A stretch of DNA of 64,000 bases from assembly GCF_026967475.1 (NCBI RefSeq), contig NZ_CP114058.1, positions 2,108,001 to 2,172,000 of the forward strand, in the 5' to 3' direction. This DNA comes from Rouxiella chamberiensis (lineage in GTDB: Bacteria > Pseudomonadota > Gammaproteobacteria > Enterobacterales > Enterobacteriaceae). The notes below the pieces were generated by a model. That model saw only the letters and a list, made by a program, of their open reading frames with translations. It searched no databases and was not told the DNA's origin. Below are positions 29,968-40,715 of the stretch, in pieces (the stretch's first letter is position 1; each line of letters begins with the position of its first letter). The translations under genes and the position numbers were made by a program.

Positions 29968-30365
29968 AGAACCATCTCGTTATATATTAGCCTACCAAAA
30001 AGCTTTGTTGAACGGTGATTATACGATAGTTGCTAAAATAAAAGTTATCAATTAACTCGCACATAATTGCGAATAAGCCGTTTTTTTAGTTATTCTAAAG
30101 TTTATAAAAATGTCGAGCCGTGTCAAAAAGTAATAAAAATCTGATTGCAAAAAAGAAAGTTTTTATAGAATTAACTCGATGCCTGATTTAGACATAAAAA
30201 GCCATGGACATTTTATTTAAAAAAACTTAACCAATTGTTAAAATAACCTAACTCAATAGAGTGGGGCCGGCATGCATCCATTCCTGTCAGGAATGGATGC
30301 CAACACCTGTTACGTCTGCCTTTTTGCGGTAAAACAGGGTGTCACCGCCGCGTTTTAACACAGTG
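29968..30365. other. AT-rich gene-free region with a perfect hairpin
   Basis: This 398-base gap upstream of the DHFR gene and downstream of lplA is AT-rich and holds no recognisable ORF. A 12-bp perfect inverted repeat with a three-base loop lies at 30274-30300. A looser inverted repeat (about 30302-30345) adjoins it and could end lplA transcription. Confidence 0.6.
30274..30300. repeat. Perfect 12-bp inverted repeat
   Basis: GCATCCATTCCT (30274-30285) and its exact complement (30289-30300) flank a GTC loop. There is no T-run, so it is not a standard terminator. It could be an extragenic palindrome. Confidence 0.7.
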
Positions 30366-31379
30366 CTACCTTATGCAACTCTTCATCCATATCGCCAGTT
30401 GCTCGAGTTCCGGTCGGTGCGGCGGATAGGCGATGCAGGATAATTCGCAGGCGGCCATCACGTCGTCACCATAATATTTCCTGCCCACCAGTCGATGAAC
30501 GAAATCATTTAATGGTTCCGGATTAAGACTGTCGGTAAATAATTGCGCTCGGCTAATTAATCCCTTCTCGACATCGAAATATATATCTACGCCACCCCAA
30601 ACAAAGCGCTCATTTAATTCATGGCTAAAGGCCGGTGCCTTGCCAAAATTCCATGCCCAACTGCTTTGCTTTTCAAATTGTTCGGCAAATCCCGGAAGAT
30701 CGGGAAATACATCGGGAGAGATTATTTCAGGTTCTACGCGCGCGCCATACCAGTCGAAAAAGGACTCGGTAATAGCCTGACAGATTTGCCGATGATCGAT
30801 ACCCTGCACAAATTCACTGAGATTGGCCACCCGCGAACGTACTGACGTGATGCCCTTGGCCTGCAACTTCTTGGGATCGGGATTCAGGTAATTCGCCAAA
30901 CGACTGAGATCGGCATGGAGTAAAAGCGTGCCGTGGTGAAATCCACTCTGCTGCGTTTCTCGGTAGGCTGAACCGGAGATTTTTCGCTCACCCTCCGCGG
31001 TCAGTGCCACAAGATCATTGCGTCCCGAGGCGCTGGCGGTAATACCCAGGTTGGCCAGCGCATTAAGGATAATCTGGGTGGAAACACTTTTGTCGTATTC
31101 GGGTTTTCCGGCCATAAAGGTAAAGCAGGTGTTGCCGAGATCGTGAAATACCGCCCCGCCACCGCTGCTGCGGCGCGCCAGACGAATACCGTCCTGCTCC
31201 ATACGCGCGGTGTTGCACTCTTTCCACGGATTTTGCGCCTGACCGATGACCACGGTTTCGGCATTGCGCCACAGAAAAAGTACCTTCTGGGTGGTCATTT
31301 GCCGAAAGATACAGTCTTCGACGGCCAGATTGAACCAGGGATCGTAAGAGTCGGAAAGTAGAAGGCGTAAGGCCGTCAT
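30366..31379 (-). CDS. lplA: Lipoate-protein ligase A
   Basis: LplA activates free lipoate with ATP and attaches it to lipoyl domains of 2-oxoacid dehydrogenases and GcvH. The 337-residue reading aligns with E. coli LplA, including [14 protein letters not shown] and Lys-Ile-Ser-Gly-Ser-Ala-Tyr. The start at 31379 matches the family (Met-Thr-Ala-Leu-Arg-Leu-Leu); 40 codons upstream are not family sequence. In E. coli lplA lies elsewhere; here it follows nlpC. Confidence 0.94.
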   Translation of the reverse strand: MTALRLLLSDSYDPWFNLAVEDCIFRQMTTQKVLFLWRNAETVVIGQAQNPWKECNTARMEQDGIRLARRSSGGGAVFHDLGNTCFTFMAGKPEYDKSVSTQIILNALANLGITASASGRNDLVALTAEGERKISGSAYRETQQSGFHHGTLLLHADLSRLANYLNPDPKKLQAKGITSVRSRVANLSEFVQGIDHRQICQAITESFFDWYGARVEPEIISPDVFPDLPGFAEQFEKQSSWAWNFGKAPAFSHELNERFVWGGVDIYFDVEKGLISRAQLFTDSLNPEPLNDFVHRLVGRKYYGDDVMAACELSCIAYPPHRPELEQLAIWMKSCIR

Positions 31380-31455
31380 AAATGGGTGTCCTGAAAGATG
31401 ACCGTTTGAAAGGAGGATTGCTCGACAATGTCGTAAAGAGTCCGAAGACCTGAAA

Positions 31456-31935
31456 TTAAATGCGTCGCGCCTGCCAATAGGCTTTGCGCCAATAGTCATT
31501 ATCCAGCGAAGAACGAATCACGCCGCGGCTGGTTGAAGCATGAATAAATTCATCACCGGAATCATAGATGCCGACGTGCAGACCGTTTTCGCCCGCGCCG
31601 GTTTTAAAGAATACCAAATCACCGGGCAGCAGCTCTTTGCGCGAGACTTTGGTGCCGATTTTGGTTTGTGCGGCGGTGCTGCGTGGAAGAACTACGCCAA
31701 AGCGATCGCGGAAGGTTCTGAATACGAAGCCGGAACAGTCGATGCCGCCGCGTCCGAGCCCGCCATAGCGATACGGCGTGCCGTGCCATTCGCCAAGCTG
31801 GTCGTTAAGCTCTGCAACCACCGCCACGGAGTCGGCGAGATTCCCGCTGGGAGGGGGCGCATGACTGCTACAGCCGCTAAGGATAAGCGCCAACAATGCC
31901 ATCAATGAATATAGAATTCTTGAGTGCTTAAACAT
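31456..31935 (-). CDS. nlpC: NlpC/P60 peptidoglycan hydrolase lipoprotein
   Basis: The 159-residue lipoprotein has lipobox Leu-Ser-Gly-Cys and an NlpC/P60 domain. The domain has catalytic Cys in Ile-Asp-Cys-Ser-Gly-Phe, His in Gly-Leu-His-Val-Gly-Ile-Tyr and a third polar residue His in Phe-Ile-His-Ala. The family cleaves D-Glu to diaminopimelate bonds in peptide stems. The start at 31935 has AGGGA close upstream. It is E. coli NlpC by similarity and by its link to the btu genes, here separated by the arn operon. Confidence 0.92.
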   Translation of the reverse strand: MFKHSRILYSLMALLALILSGCSSHAPPPSGNLADSVAVVAELNDQLGEWHGTPYRYGGLGRGGIDCSGFVFRTFRDRFGVVLPRSTAAQTKIGTKVSRKELLPGDLVFFKTGAGENGLHVGIYDSGDEFIHASTSRGVIRSSLDNDYWRKAYWQARRI

Positions 31936-32080
31936 TTCATTCTTTCCCTGGCTGACATCCCGAAACATTTACGCGCAAGGCGAGTAAAGGATAACGTGCC
32001 GTTATCAATGGATTAAAAGAATCTAACGTTATTTTATCTGTCGTCCAACTAAAATCGACGTGGAGGTAGAGAATTTCTTG

Positions 32081-32482
32081 TCATCTGGACGGGGGAATTG
32101 CCGATCGGGCACCCTGATGGTTAATCAGCCCGACACCCATGACAATCAGTATGGCGCCCAGAGATTTAAGCGCCTGCAAAGGCTCATTGAATACGGGCAG
32201 GCAGGCGGCCGCGAGATAAACCAGCGCGTAGCTCAGCCCGAGCAAACTGTAGGCACGATTAAGCGGCAGCCTTCGCAAGGCAAAGAACCAGCAGACCATC
32301 GACAATGCATACCCGGCGATCCCACTGAAAAGGGCGATCAGGGCGGGCAAATGGCCCATTATCAGGCTCGATTGCACCGTGTCGGGCAGGCTCGTCGGCA
32401 GCCGCATCACACTCCATTTCATGAGAAGCTGCGCCATACTGACCAAAAACAGGCTGGCGATACCCCACAGATAACCTTTCAT
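32081..32482 (-). CDS. arnF: Undecaprenyl phosphate-aminoarabinose flippase subunit ArnF
   Basis: The 133-residue EamA/SMR-like membrane protein has four hydrophobic segments. It is last in arnBCADTEF and pairs with ArnE to flip Und-P-L-Ara4N to the periplasm. Its ATG shares one base with the arnE stop. Confidence 0.88.
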   Translation of the reverse strand: MKGYLWGIASLFLVSMAQLLMKWSVMRLPTSLPDTVQSSLIMGHLPALIALFSGIAGYALSMVCWFFALRRLPLNRAYSLLGLSYALVYLAAACLPVFNEPLQALKSLGAILIVMGVGLINHQGARSAIPPSR

Positions 32483-32810
32483 CAGCGGATCCCCATCAAG
32501 GTAACGCCCAGCATGATAAATACGATGCCGAGCCAGTGACGTTTTTCGAGAGTTTCACCAAAACAGAACCGCGCACCGAGCGCAATCAATACAAAGTTCA
32601 AGCTAAGCAGAGGATAAGCCACACTCAACGGCAGATGCTGTAATACCCGCAGCCAACCCAGCAGCGCACAACCCATCAGTATAAGCGCCAGCATTATCCA
32701 GCCCAAAATAGCGGCTCGCGAGGCGGCGAGTTGCTGCGCGGCTTTTTCTGACACAGCTGACCCGCACAGGTAAAGATAATCACGCCAAATAGCAGCAGAT
32801 AATCACTCAT
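32482..32810 (-). CDS. arnE: Undecaprenyl phosphate-aminoarabinose flippase subunit ArnE (one base missing)
   Basis: The start at 32810 overlaps the arnT stop (ATGA). The reading Ala-Gly-Gln-Leu-Cys-Gln-Lys then breaks at a T5 run (32743-32747, plus strand); six would keep the frame. Restored length is 109 residues (E. coli 110), with four membrane segments and the conserved Tyr-Pro-Leu-Leu-Ser-Leu-Asn-Phe-Val. It partners ArnF. Probably intact in the cell. Confidence 0.87.
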
Positions 32811-34471
32811 GGCAGCTTTTTATACACCAGCATTCTGAAGCGGTTGGCCTGGATTTCGACATCGGCCGGCGGGAAAAGCGCCGAGTTCTGCACCTTGTTG
32901 TCGAGCTTGACCAGCAGACTGACGTCTCCCTGGTTCGCGTGCCTTTATCAGCCAGCCCGCAAGAGCCTCGCTGCCAATGTAGCGCCCTTTAGCGTCTGGA
33001 TAATTCAACCCGTATTCCAGCTCCCCCTTCTCGTCATACATCAGAATATCGCTGCGGCGCAGTTCCCATGCCAATCCGGCGGCCAATCCGACATCATTGG
33101 TCAACACAAAACGGCTCTGGCGCAGGAGTGGGCCGTTCTGCTGGATAAAGGCCTGCGGCTGTTTGGAGTCGATAACCCGCTGCGGAATGGCCTGCCCCAC
33201 CAGCAGTGAAAGCACCAGTGGGCAGGCAGCGGCCCAATACCATCGCCGCGAGGCAGACAGGCTTATTGCTCCCGCCAGCGCCCAGCCAATGCAGCACAGT
33301 AATGCCATAAACCACGCGGCATGTTCATCGGGGGCATAAATTTTCCCGTTAAGCCTCGGTAAAAACGCCGAAAGCAGCAAGACCAGCGAAGTTAATGCGC
33401 CAAACAGCAGGTTGATCAGGCCATTGATTTTCAGGATTCGCAGGTGAGTCGATTGGCGTATCTGCTCAAGATAATCCGCCATCAGCAGCGCCAGGGGCGC
33501 AAAGCACGGCAAGATATAGGTGGGCAATTTCCCGTGCGCGATGCTGAAAAAATCAGCGGCATAATGGCCCAACTTAGCAGGAAGAACAGCTCGGAGCGCT
33601 GGGATTTACGTTTCCACGCCGCCCACAGCGCACCGGGCAATAGCGCCATCCACGGCAAGGTGCCCAGCAGCAGAATCGGCAGGTAATACCAAAACGGCGC
33701 GCCATGTTGTGCATCCTTTTCCGCAAAGCGCTGAATATGCTCGACCCAAAAAAAGTAGTTCCAGAAATCCGGCTCGCGCCTGCCAATGGCAATAACCCAC
33801 GGCAGACTGAGCAACGCGGCGCTGGCAATAGCAAGCGGTCCCCAGCCCAGCAGGGTTTTAATCCGCCTTTCTCGCCAGACAATGGGCAGGACGGCAATCA
33901 CCGGCAATGCCAGCGCCAGAAAGCCCTTGGTCATAAAGCCCATCGCGCAGACAAACCCGAGTGCTATCCAGCTTGTCATCTTGTGTTTGAGAGAGGTCAC
34001 CCGCAAACAGAAATAGCTGCACAGCATCGCGGCGGTCATCCACAGCGTTATCATGGGATCAAGCACGCTATAAGTGCCAATACTGAATACCAGCACGCAG
34101 GAGAGATAGATGACCACTGCGCTGTAGGCTTTCTGCCGATTGCTCCAGAGGAGATTGGCGAGCCAGAACAACAGTAAAGCGCTTATGCCTGTTGAAAATA
34201 CCGAGCCGAAACGCACGGCAAAATTGGAGTGTCCCCAGATTAACTGGCTGAGATTGTTTATCCAGTAACCTGCGTCAGGCTTTTCGAAATAGCGTAAGCC
34301 GAGAAAATGCGGCACTATCCAGTCGCCGCGCTGTAACATCTCGCGGCTGATTTCGGCATAACGTGTTTCATCGGGCATCCATAGGGCGCGAAGATTAAGC
34401 GGCAACAGATAGATGACGGCAAAATAGAGCAGCAGCAGGGGCCCAAGGGCGCGTTTAGGCAAGATGGGCAT
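32807..34471 (-). CDS. arnT: Lipid A L-Ara4N transferase ArnT (two compensating frameshifts)
   Basis: ArnT moves L-Ara4N from Und-P to lipid A phosphate groups in the periplasm, lowering affinity for polymyxin and cationic peptides. The GT-C protein has the first-loop motif [10 protein letters not shown] and about 12 membrane segments. An A6 run (33547-33552, seven expected) breaks the frame before Gly-Lys-Leu-Pro-Thr-Tyr-Ile-Leu-Pro. An extra G in GGTTC (32932-32936) breaks it again near the end. Restored length is 554 residues, ending at 32807. It abuts the arnD stop with no gap. Confidence 0.9.
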
Positions 34472-35380
34472 TTATTCGACTCCGGTTGACTGACGGCCTA
34501 ACCACCCTTCCCGCCCCGGAAACGGTGCGCGCACGACACTGCCGATAGCGAGCTCACTGGAACGGGCAGGCAATAAACGGCCCAATTCACAAAAGTGCAG
34601 GCCGCGCTCTGCGGCGCGAGTCAAAAAATCGTCGAACATTGCCGCGCGGGACATTCCTTCCACCTCGGCGTGAAGGGTGTAAACCGCCAGTCCTGCGTTG
34701 TTGTCAATCAGATTCAGAATGTAGTTGTTGTAGCCTGCGTCGTTGATTTCACGGCCAATGACTTCATCGTAGGTGGGCAGTGTTACCGGAATTTGAACGG
34801 TTCCGGTGTCGCCGTTTTCAAGCCGTGGGCGAAACAGGCTGCCGCCGCGACAGTCGCTGTTATAGCGAAAACGGAATTTTTCCTTGATGTCGATGACTCG
34901 CGAGTCGGCGCGCCAACCCGGCACGGCCGAACAATCTACCGGTTTGCCGATCGCGTTTTCGAGCGCGACCTGCCCCTTTCGTATCTGCTTTTCGAGTTGA
35001 TCGTCACTCCATTTCTCGACGTTGGCCTGCCACCCTTGATGATCCCAGGCATGGAGGCCGATTTCGTGTCCGCGCTCGGCTGTCTCTTTCATAATGCCCG
35101 CACAAGTTTTGGCTATGACTCGACCGGGCCATGCGGTTCCGGCAAAGAGAATATCCAGACCATAAAGTGAGGCGGCATTCGAGCGCAGCATCTTCCATAA
35201 AAATCGGGGTCGAAGCAGGCGCCATAAATGACGCCCCATGTTGTCTGGCCCGACGCTGAAAAAGAAGGTGGCGGTGATGCGATGTTTGTCCAGAATCCTT
35301 AACAGCTCGGGCACGCCATGCCGCGTACCGCTTAATGTATCGACGTCAATCCTCAGCCCGACCCTTCTATTTTCTTTCAA
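34472..35380 (-). CDS. arnD: 4-deoxy-4-formamido-L-arabinose-phosphoundecaprenol deformylase ArnD
   Basis: The 302-residue polysaccharide-deacetylase-fold enzyme removes the formyl group from Und-P-L-Ara4FN. Metal-site signatures are visible: Arg-Ile-Asp-Val-Asp-Thr near the N-terminus and [11 protein letters not shown]. It lies four bases after arnA. Confidence 0.95.
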   Translation of the reverse strand: MKENRRVGLRIDVDTLSGTRHGVPELLRILDKHRITATFFFSVGPDNMGRHLWRLLRPRFLWKMLRSNAASLYGLDILFAGTAWPGRVIAKTCAGIMKETAERGHEIGLHAWDHQGWQANVEKWSDDQLEKQIRKGQVALENAIGKPVDCSAVPGWRADSRVIDIKEKFRFRYNSDCRGGSLFRPRLENGDTGTVQIPVTLPTYDEVIGREINDAGYNNYILNLIDNNAGLAVYTLHAEVEGMSRAAMFDDFLTRAAERGLHFCELGRLLPARSSELAIGSVVRAPFPGREGWLGRQSTGVE

Positions 35381-35384
35381 CGGC

Positions 35385-37367
35385 TTACCCTACCTTTTCC
35401 GTTAACTCGACCGAGCGCAGGAAGAAGTCCAGCGTGGCTTCTACCGTTTTGTCCATGCTGACTTCCGGCTGCCAGTTGAGCAGACGACGGGCATTTTTAA
35501 TGCTTGGCGTGCGGTGCTCGACATCCTGATAGCCCTTGCCGTAATAACTGCTGCTTTCCACCAGTTTCATACCGGCGAACGGAGGGAAATGGCTACGCAG
35601 TGGATGCGCCTCAAAGCTTTTCAGCAGCATCTCGGCCAGCTGGCGAATACTCGCTTCATTTTCGGGATTGCCGATATTGATTATCTGACCGTCACACAGG
35701 CCATCGCGGTTTTCGATAATTCTAAACAGCGCCTCGATACCATCGTTGATGTCGGTGAAACAGCGCTTCTGCTCGCCGCCGTCGATAAGCTTGATAGGCG
35801 AACCTTCGACCAGATTGAGAATAAGCTGGGTAATGGCACGTGAACTGCCGACCCGCGCGGCGTCAAGATTGTCCAGACGCGGCCCCATCCAGTTAAACGG
35901 ACGGAACAGGGTAAAACGCAGCCCTTCTTTTGCGCCATACGCCCAGATGACGCGATCCAGAAGTTGCTTGGAGATAGAATAGATCCAGCGCTGCTTGTTG
36001 ATAGGCCCGACTATCAGTCGCGAGGTGTCTTCATCAAACTCTTTGTCATCGCACATGCCGTAAACTTCGGAGGTCGACGGGAAGATAATCCGTTTTTTGT
36101 ACTTCACGCAGTCGCGAACGATTTTCAGGTTTTCTTCGAAATCCAGCTCGAAAACGCGCAGAGGATTGCGGGTATATTCGATAGGCGTGGCAATGGCGAC
36201 CAGCGGCAGCACGACGTCGCATTTCTTGATGTGGTATTCGATCCATTCGGAATGAATGCTGATATCGCCTTCAACGAAATGGAAACGCGGATTGCCCATA
36301 AATCGCCCGATGGCGTCGGAACTGATATCGAGACCATAGATTTCGTAATTATCATCGCGCAGCAGGCGCTCGCTCAGATGGTTACCGATAAAACCGTTAA
36401 CCCCGAGAATCAACACGCGGGTCCGGCGTTTCATCACGGCGGTCGGTTTGGACGAGAGTCTGACATCAGGCATGATACCCATCTCGAGCGCCAGACGTGA
36501 CCCCTGAACATAAAGCCCGGACTCATTCTGCCCCGCCAGTATCTCCAGCGCTCCTTCGCCGCAGGCCACAACCAGAGGATGACTCGAAAGCACGGTACCC
36601 GGCCGTTTGTCGTGTTGCATCTCCAGCGCCCGCGAGCGCCAGACGGTCAATTTCCGCTCGCCCAGATAGCTGAATGCGCCAGGATAAGGCTCTGTGACCG
36701 CGCGAACCAGGTTATGAATTTTCTGTGCCGGTTGCTGCCAGTGGATTTCGCCGTCGGCGGCCGTTCTGCGACCAAAATAGCTGGCGTGCGATTCGTCTTG
36801 CGGCGTGAGGCTGATTTCACCCACCCGTATGGTCGGCAAGGTTTTGGCGAGAAGCGTTTGTGCCGCATCCTTGAGTTTGCCGTGCAGGCTGAGTGCTGTG
36901 TCCTGCGGCGCGATATCAACCGCCAGCTGACTGACAATATCGCCCGCATCCGGACGTTTCACCATTTTATGCAGGGTAACACCCGTGTGCGTTTCGCCAT
37001 GCAGCAGCGCCCAGTTGACCGGCGCACGTCCGCGGTAACGCGGCAGCAGCGAACCGTGCAGGTTGAACCCGCCCAAAGGCGCAATCGACAGCAAGGCATC
37101 ACTCAGCAGGTTGCGGTAATAAAACGAGAAAATAATGTCGGGCTGCAAGGCGCGAATGTTATCCAGCCAAAGGGGATGGTTAACGTCTTCGGGCGCGTAG
37201 ACCGGCAGATCCAGTTCGGCACCCACGCGCGCCACGGAAGAGAAAAACTGATTTTCATCGGGCGCATCGGCATGGGTAAATACCGCCTGAACGTCATAAC
37301 CTGCCGCCACCAGTGCCTGTAAACCCACACAACCAATATCGTGATAGGCAAAAACGATCGCTTTCAT
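35385..37367 (-). CDS. arnA: Bifunctional UDP-L-Ara4N formyltransferase/UDP-glucuronate decarboxylase ArnA
   Basis: The 660-residue two-domain enzyme has an N-terminal formyltransferase (about 1-300) with the catalytic Asn102, His104 and Asp140 at the E. coli positions. The C-terminal Rossmann decarboxylase (about 315-660) shows Gly-Val-Asn-Gly-Phe-Ile-Gly, Ser-Glu-Val-Tyr-Gly and a Tyr-Ser-Ile-Ser-Lys catalytic pair. It oxidises UDP-GlcA to UDP-Ara4O and formylates UDP-L-Ara4N. It overlaps arnC by four bases. Confidence 0.97.
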   Translation of the reverse strand: MKAIVFAYHDIGCVGLQALVAAGYDVQAVFTHADAPDENQFFSSVARVGAELDLPVYAPEDVNHPLWLDNIRALQPDIIFSFYYRNLLSDALLSIAPLGGFNLHGSLLPRYRGRAPVNWALLHGETHTGVTLHKMVKRPDAGDIVSQLAVDIAPQDTALSLHGKLKDAAQTLLAKTLPTIRVGEISLTPQDESHASYFGRRTAADGEIHWQQPAQKIHNLVRAVTEPYPGAFSYLGERKLTVWRSRALEMQHDKRPGTVLSSHPLVVACGEGALEILAGQNESGLYVQGSRLALEMGIMPDVRLSSKPTAVMKRRTRVLILGVNGFIGNHLSERLLRDDNYEIYGLDISSDAIGRFMGNPRFHFVEGDISIHSEWIEYHIKKCDVVLPLVAIATPIEYTRNPLRVFELDFEENLKIVRDCVKYKKRIIFPSTSEVYGMCDDKEFDEDTSRLIVGPINKQRWIYSISKQLLDRVIWAYGAKEGLRFTLFRPFNWMGPRLDNLDAARVGSSRAITQLILNLVEGSPIKLIDGGEQKRCFTDINDGIEALFRIIENRDGLCDGQIINIGNPENEASIRQLAEMLLKSFEAHPLRSHFPPFAGMKLVESSSYYGKGYQDVEHRTPSIKNARRLLNWQPEVSMDKTVEATLDFFLRSVELTEKVG

Positions 37368-38353
37368 AAGGTGTTTTCCTGATCTTTAGCGTTATCCACG
37401 GCGACCGCCCCGATAACTTTTTGCACAAAATAACGAGGCCGAGCCCGCACGTCGGTATAGATGCGCCCGATATACTCGCCAAGCAGCCCCATGCCAACAA
37501 ACTGCGCGCCGACAAACATGAACAGCAGGGCAAAGAGCGTAAACACACCCTCTGCCGCCCATTCGGCACCAAAAATCAATCGCATTAACAACAATGTAAC
37601 CGCCAGCAGGAAGCCGCAAAGCGCCACCACACTGCCCACAACGCTAAGCATGCGCAGCGGTGTCGTGGTCAAACAGGTAATCAGGTCAAACATCAGATTG
37701 ACCAGTTTCATCAAGTTGTATTTCGAATCGCCATACGCCCGCTCGGCGTGCTGAACGGGGATTTCGGCAGTGCGACGCGCAAAGGTGTTGGCCAGTATGG
37801 GAATAAAGGTGCTGCGCTCGTGGCAATTGAGCATGGCCTTGACGATATGTCGACGGTAGGCCCGCAGCATGCAGCCGTAATCGCCCATTGCCTTGCCGGT
37901 GGCGCGCTGAATCATCAGGTTGATAACTCGCGAGGCATTTTTGCGAAACCACGAATCCTGACGATTGGCACGCACGGTACCTACCACGTCATAGCCTTCT
38001 TCGGCTTTCCGAACCAGATGCGGGATCTCTTCGGGCGGATTCTGGAGGTCGGCGTCAAGCGTAATAATCAAATCGCCCGTGACCTGATTGAAACCGGCCA
38101 TAATGGCCGAATGCTGTCCATAGTTGCGGTTAAGCAGCACGGCCACCACGCAGTTTTCGGGATCTTCAGCCGCATCGGTCAACATCTCGGCCGAATTATC
38201 GGTACTGCCATCATCCACCAGCACGATTTCAAATGTCTGGGTTAACTGCCGACAGGCCGCCAGTGTGCGAGTCAGCAAGGCGGGTAAACTTTCCTGTTCG
38301 TTAAAAACCGGAATGACTATCGAGACTTTCTGTATGGCTTCAAATTGTGACAC
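37364..38353 (-). CDS. arnC: Undecaprenyl-phosphate 4-deoxy-4-formamido-L-arabinose transferase ArnC
   Basis: The 329-residue GT2 glycosyltransferase moves L-Ara4FN from UDP to undecaprenyl phosphate. Nucleotide and metal motifs Val-Asp-Asp-Gly-Ser-Thr-Asp and [10 protein letters not shown] are present, plus two C-terminal membrane segments. I start at GTG 38353 (Val-Ser-Gln-Phe-Glu), inside the arnB end (14-base overlap), because it fits the family; upstream in-frame sequence is arnB read in another frame. Confidence 0.93.
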   Translation of the reverse strand: MSQFEAIQKVSIVIPVFNEQESLPALLTRTLAACRQLTQTFEIVLVDDGSTDNSAEMLTDAAEDPENCVVAVLLNRNYGQHSAIMAGFNQVTGDLIITLDADLQNPPEEIPHLVRKAEEGYDVVGTVRANRQDSWFRKNASRVINLMIQRATGKAMGDYGCMLRAYRRHIVKAMLNCHERSTFIPILANTFARRTAEIPVQHAERAYGDSKYNLMKLVNLMFDLITCLTTTPLRMLSVVGSVVALCGFLLAVTLLLMRLIFGAEWAAEGVFTLFALLFMFVGAQFVGMGLLGEYIGRIYTDVRARPRYFVQKVIGAVAVDNAKDQENTL

Positions 38354-39494
38354 GGGTCTTCTCCAGCAGGGATAGCAGCACGTTGGTGACGCGATCCACA
38401 TCGCTGTCCTGCATATCCGGGAACAGCGGTAAACTGCACAGCCGTGCGCTATTCCATTCGCTGTGCGGCAAAGAAAGGTCGGGATAGCGCTCACGGTAAA
38501 ATTTCTGGGTATGTGCGGCGCGAAAATGCAGGCCGGTACCAATACCCTGCTCTTTCAATGCCTCCATCAGGGCGTCTCTGTCGATGCCGCAGCTTGCCTC
38601 GTCAACACGAATGATAAACAGGTGCCAGCTATGCAGATGGGGATACGTCGGGATATGCAGCGGCAGGAAGGGCGTACCCTGTAGCTTTTGCAGGTAACGC
38701 TCGGCGAGTGCGGCGCGGCGCGCATTCATTTCAGATAGACGCCTTAGCTGCACGACCGCTATCGCGGCATGAACATCCGACAAATTGTACTTGTAGCCCG
38801 GCTCAATCACCTCGGCTTGCGGACGACGGCCCAGAGCCTGTCTGTCGAAGGCATCGACGGCCAGACCATGGAATTTCAGCATTCTGACTCTGGCGGCCAG
38901 CGCGTCGTCGTCGGTGGCAATGATTCCGCCTTCCGCACAGGTCATGTTTTTAATGGCGTGGAAGGAAAAGATAGCCGTACCCTGTGCGCCAATCCAGCGC
39001 TCCTGATAGCGACTGCCTGCCGCATGGGCTGCATCTTCAATCAGGGCGATGCCATGTTGCTCGGCGAGCGCGTAAAGCGGGTAGAGATCCAGCGCAGCAC
39101 CTGCGTAATGAACAGGAATAATGGCTTTGGTTTTAGGCGTAATGGCCGCTGCTACCTCTTCGGGCCTTACCATTAACGTGTTGGGGTCGACATCGACCAT
39201 GACCGGTTCCGCACCCAGCAGCACAATCATGTTGAGAGTGGACACCCAGGTCTGCGAGGGCGTGATAACTTCATCGCCGGGGCCGATGCCGAGTGCCAGC
39301 AGCGTGATATGCATTCCGCCGGTTGCGGAACTCACCGCAATGGCGTGTTTACTGCCAAAGGTGGCGCAGAAATCCTGCTCAAGCTGATGGGTTTGCGGAC
39401 CCGTAGTAATCCACCCGCTACGCAATACCTGCCCGACGGCGTGAATTTCTTCTTCCCCCATCGAGGGGCGCGAAAAAGGTAAAAAGTTTTCCAT
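38340..39494 (-). CDS. arnB: UDP-L-Ara4O aminotransferase ArnB
   Basis: The 384-residue PLP aminotransferase of the DegT/DnrJ/EryC1 family makes UDP-L-Ara4N. PLP-lysine context Phe-Ser-Phe-His-Ala-Ile-Lys-Asn and Ile-Glu-Asp-Ala-Ala-His-Ala are present. The start at 39494 matches the family (Phe-Leu-Pro-Phe-Ser-Arg-Pro), with AGGA about 8 bases upstream; an in-frame ATG at 39536 is inside the leader repeats. It is first in the operon. Confidence 0.95.
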   Translation of the reverse strand: MENFLPFSRPSMGEEEIHAVGQVLRSGWITTGPQTHQLEQDFCATFGSKHAIAVSSATGGMHITLLALGIGPGDEVITPSQTWVSTLNMIVLLGAEPVMVDVDPNTLMVRPEEVAAAITPKTKAIIPVHYAGAALDLYPLYALAEQHGIALIEDAAHAAGSRYQERWIGAQGTAIFSFHAIKNMTCAEGGIIATDDDALAARVRMLKFHGLAVDAFDRQALGRRPQAEVIEPGYKYNLSDVHAAIAVVQLRRLSEMNARRAALAERYLQKLQGTPFLPLHIPTYPHLHSWHLFIIRVDEASCGIDRDALMEALKEQGIGTGLHFRAAHTQKFYRERYPDLSLPHSEWNSARLCSLPLFPDMQDSDVDRVTNVLLSLLEKTRVTI

Positions 39495-39510
39495 CGCGTA
39501 TATCCTGTCG

Positions 39511-39553
39511 TTAATGGATCCCGTTAAGGGACCCAATTAATGGATCACGTTAA
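39511..39553 (-). repeat. Pair of 17-bp direct repeats in the arn leader
   Basis: TTAATGGATCCCGTTAA (39511-39527) and TTAATGGATCACGTTAA (39537-39553) differ at one base and start 26 bases apart. Each has TTAA at both ends. They lie between the inferred transcription start and the arnB start codon. Confidence 0.85.
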
Positions 39554-39586
39554 CGCTCATCGTTTTCAGACGTTAGAAACAGTTAT

Positions 39587-39628
39587 ATTTTCGAGTGTAG
39601 CGTTCACTTATTTAACGGTAAGTAAACA
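39587..39628 (-). promoter_or_regulatory. PhoP box and -10 of the arn operon
   Basis: On the minus strand TGTTTA-CTTAC-CGTTAA (39628-39612) fits the PhoP tandem hexamer (K)GTTTA-N5-(K)GTTTA at 10 of 12 positions. Exactly 12 bases on lies TACACT (39599-39594), a good -10 box. This is the spacing of PhoP-activated promoters in which the box replaces -35. Transcription would start near 39587, about 93 bases upstream of arnB. No PmrA box with correct spacing was found. Confidence 0.65.
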
Positions 39629-39890
39629 TGCCCTATTCATCGTGATAAGATTATTTTCGTTTATGCTTAATTTAACCTTAAGAAAATAAAAGAGATAATA
39701 AAGCACGAATTACCAATAAATTTTCTTTTAAAACAAAAGGTTAAAGAAAGCCATCTCGACAGGCCAATATGGGGAGGTGTTTTTAAATAAAGAGAATATT
39801 GCAAAGAAAAGGCAGTTTATTATTTTTTCAAGAATGGAACTTTTACCATTTCTTAAACCTCGGGATTAACTTAATAATACATGAATCATT

Positions 39891-40641
39891 TCAGCACGTC
39901 AGGATCCAGTCTTTTCCAGCGACCTGATGCTGCTGAAAATAAACCCCATAGACCGGTGTCAGATTCGCTGGCTGCATAACTTCTTCGGGCGAGCCGCGTT
40001 TAATGACCTTGCCATTATTCATTAACCACACGTGATGAGCATGGTGCAGGGTATGATTGAGATCATGGTCGCTGACGACGGCAATACCGCCCGCCGCGCA
40101 AAAGGCATCGACAAGCTGGTCTGTCGCCTGCTGATGGGCAATATCCAGACTGTTTGCCGGTTCATCGAGCAGCAGAAGTCGACCCTGGGGGTTAATCGTG
40201 GGCCAAACCTGCAAAAGTGCGGCGACAATTCGCACGCGCTGCCACTCCCCGCCGGAGAGACGCGTAATCGACGAGGCGAGTTTATCGGCAAGATGAAGAC
40301 GGTCGCACAGCATCATTAATGTCTCTTCAAGCGCAGCGGGTGCGACGCCCGCGGGTTGATGCAGCGACAGATACTGAAAAACCGGCATTACCGAAAGCGG
40401 TAAATACTGCTGGCGTAGATAGCTGCGATAGCGCGACAGCGCCTGACCGGTAAGCGCCGACAGCGGTTGACCCGCGAGAGATATTTCGCCCTCTGCCGGT
40501 AACATGCCCGCCATGCTCGCCAGCAGAGTGCTTTTCCCGGCCCCAGTTCGGCCCGATGATGTGCACGCGGGATCCGGCCGCGACTTCGGCACTCAAGGCG
40601 GCAACACGTCCGGTGACGGCCAGACTTTCAATCTTGAGCAT
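39891..40641 (-). CDS. btuD: Vitamin B12 import ATPase BtuD (one extra base)
   Basis: BtuD powers BtuCD cobalamin import. The frame breaks inside Walker A: Ile-Gly-Pro-Asn then CTGGGGCC, where removing one base (the T after GAAC; position 40545 on the plus strand) restores Gly-Ala-Gly-Lys-Ser-Thr. The rest reads through the signature Leu-Ser-Gly-Gly-Glu-Trp-Gln-Arg-Val-Arg, Walker B and His-Asp-Leu-Asn. Restored length is 249 residues, equal to E. coli. The start at 40641 has AGG about 9 bases upstream. Probably intact in the cell. Confidence 0.9.
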
Positions 40642-40715
40642 GGTTTGGCCTGTTATCGGCAAGTTACTCCTGCGCCCTGAAAAACAGGACGCATTCCCTT
40701 AACGTGATTTCGTAA

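Noticed and set aside
39511..39553. Short repeats as a CRISPR array
   Set aside because: Only two copies, 9-base spacer, no cas genes nearby.
39495..39560. PmrA box made of the TTAA half-sites in the arn leader
   Set aside because: The TTAA units are 13 bp apart, not the 11 bp needed for the PmrA direct repeat, and they lie downstream of the predicted promoter.
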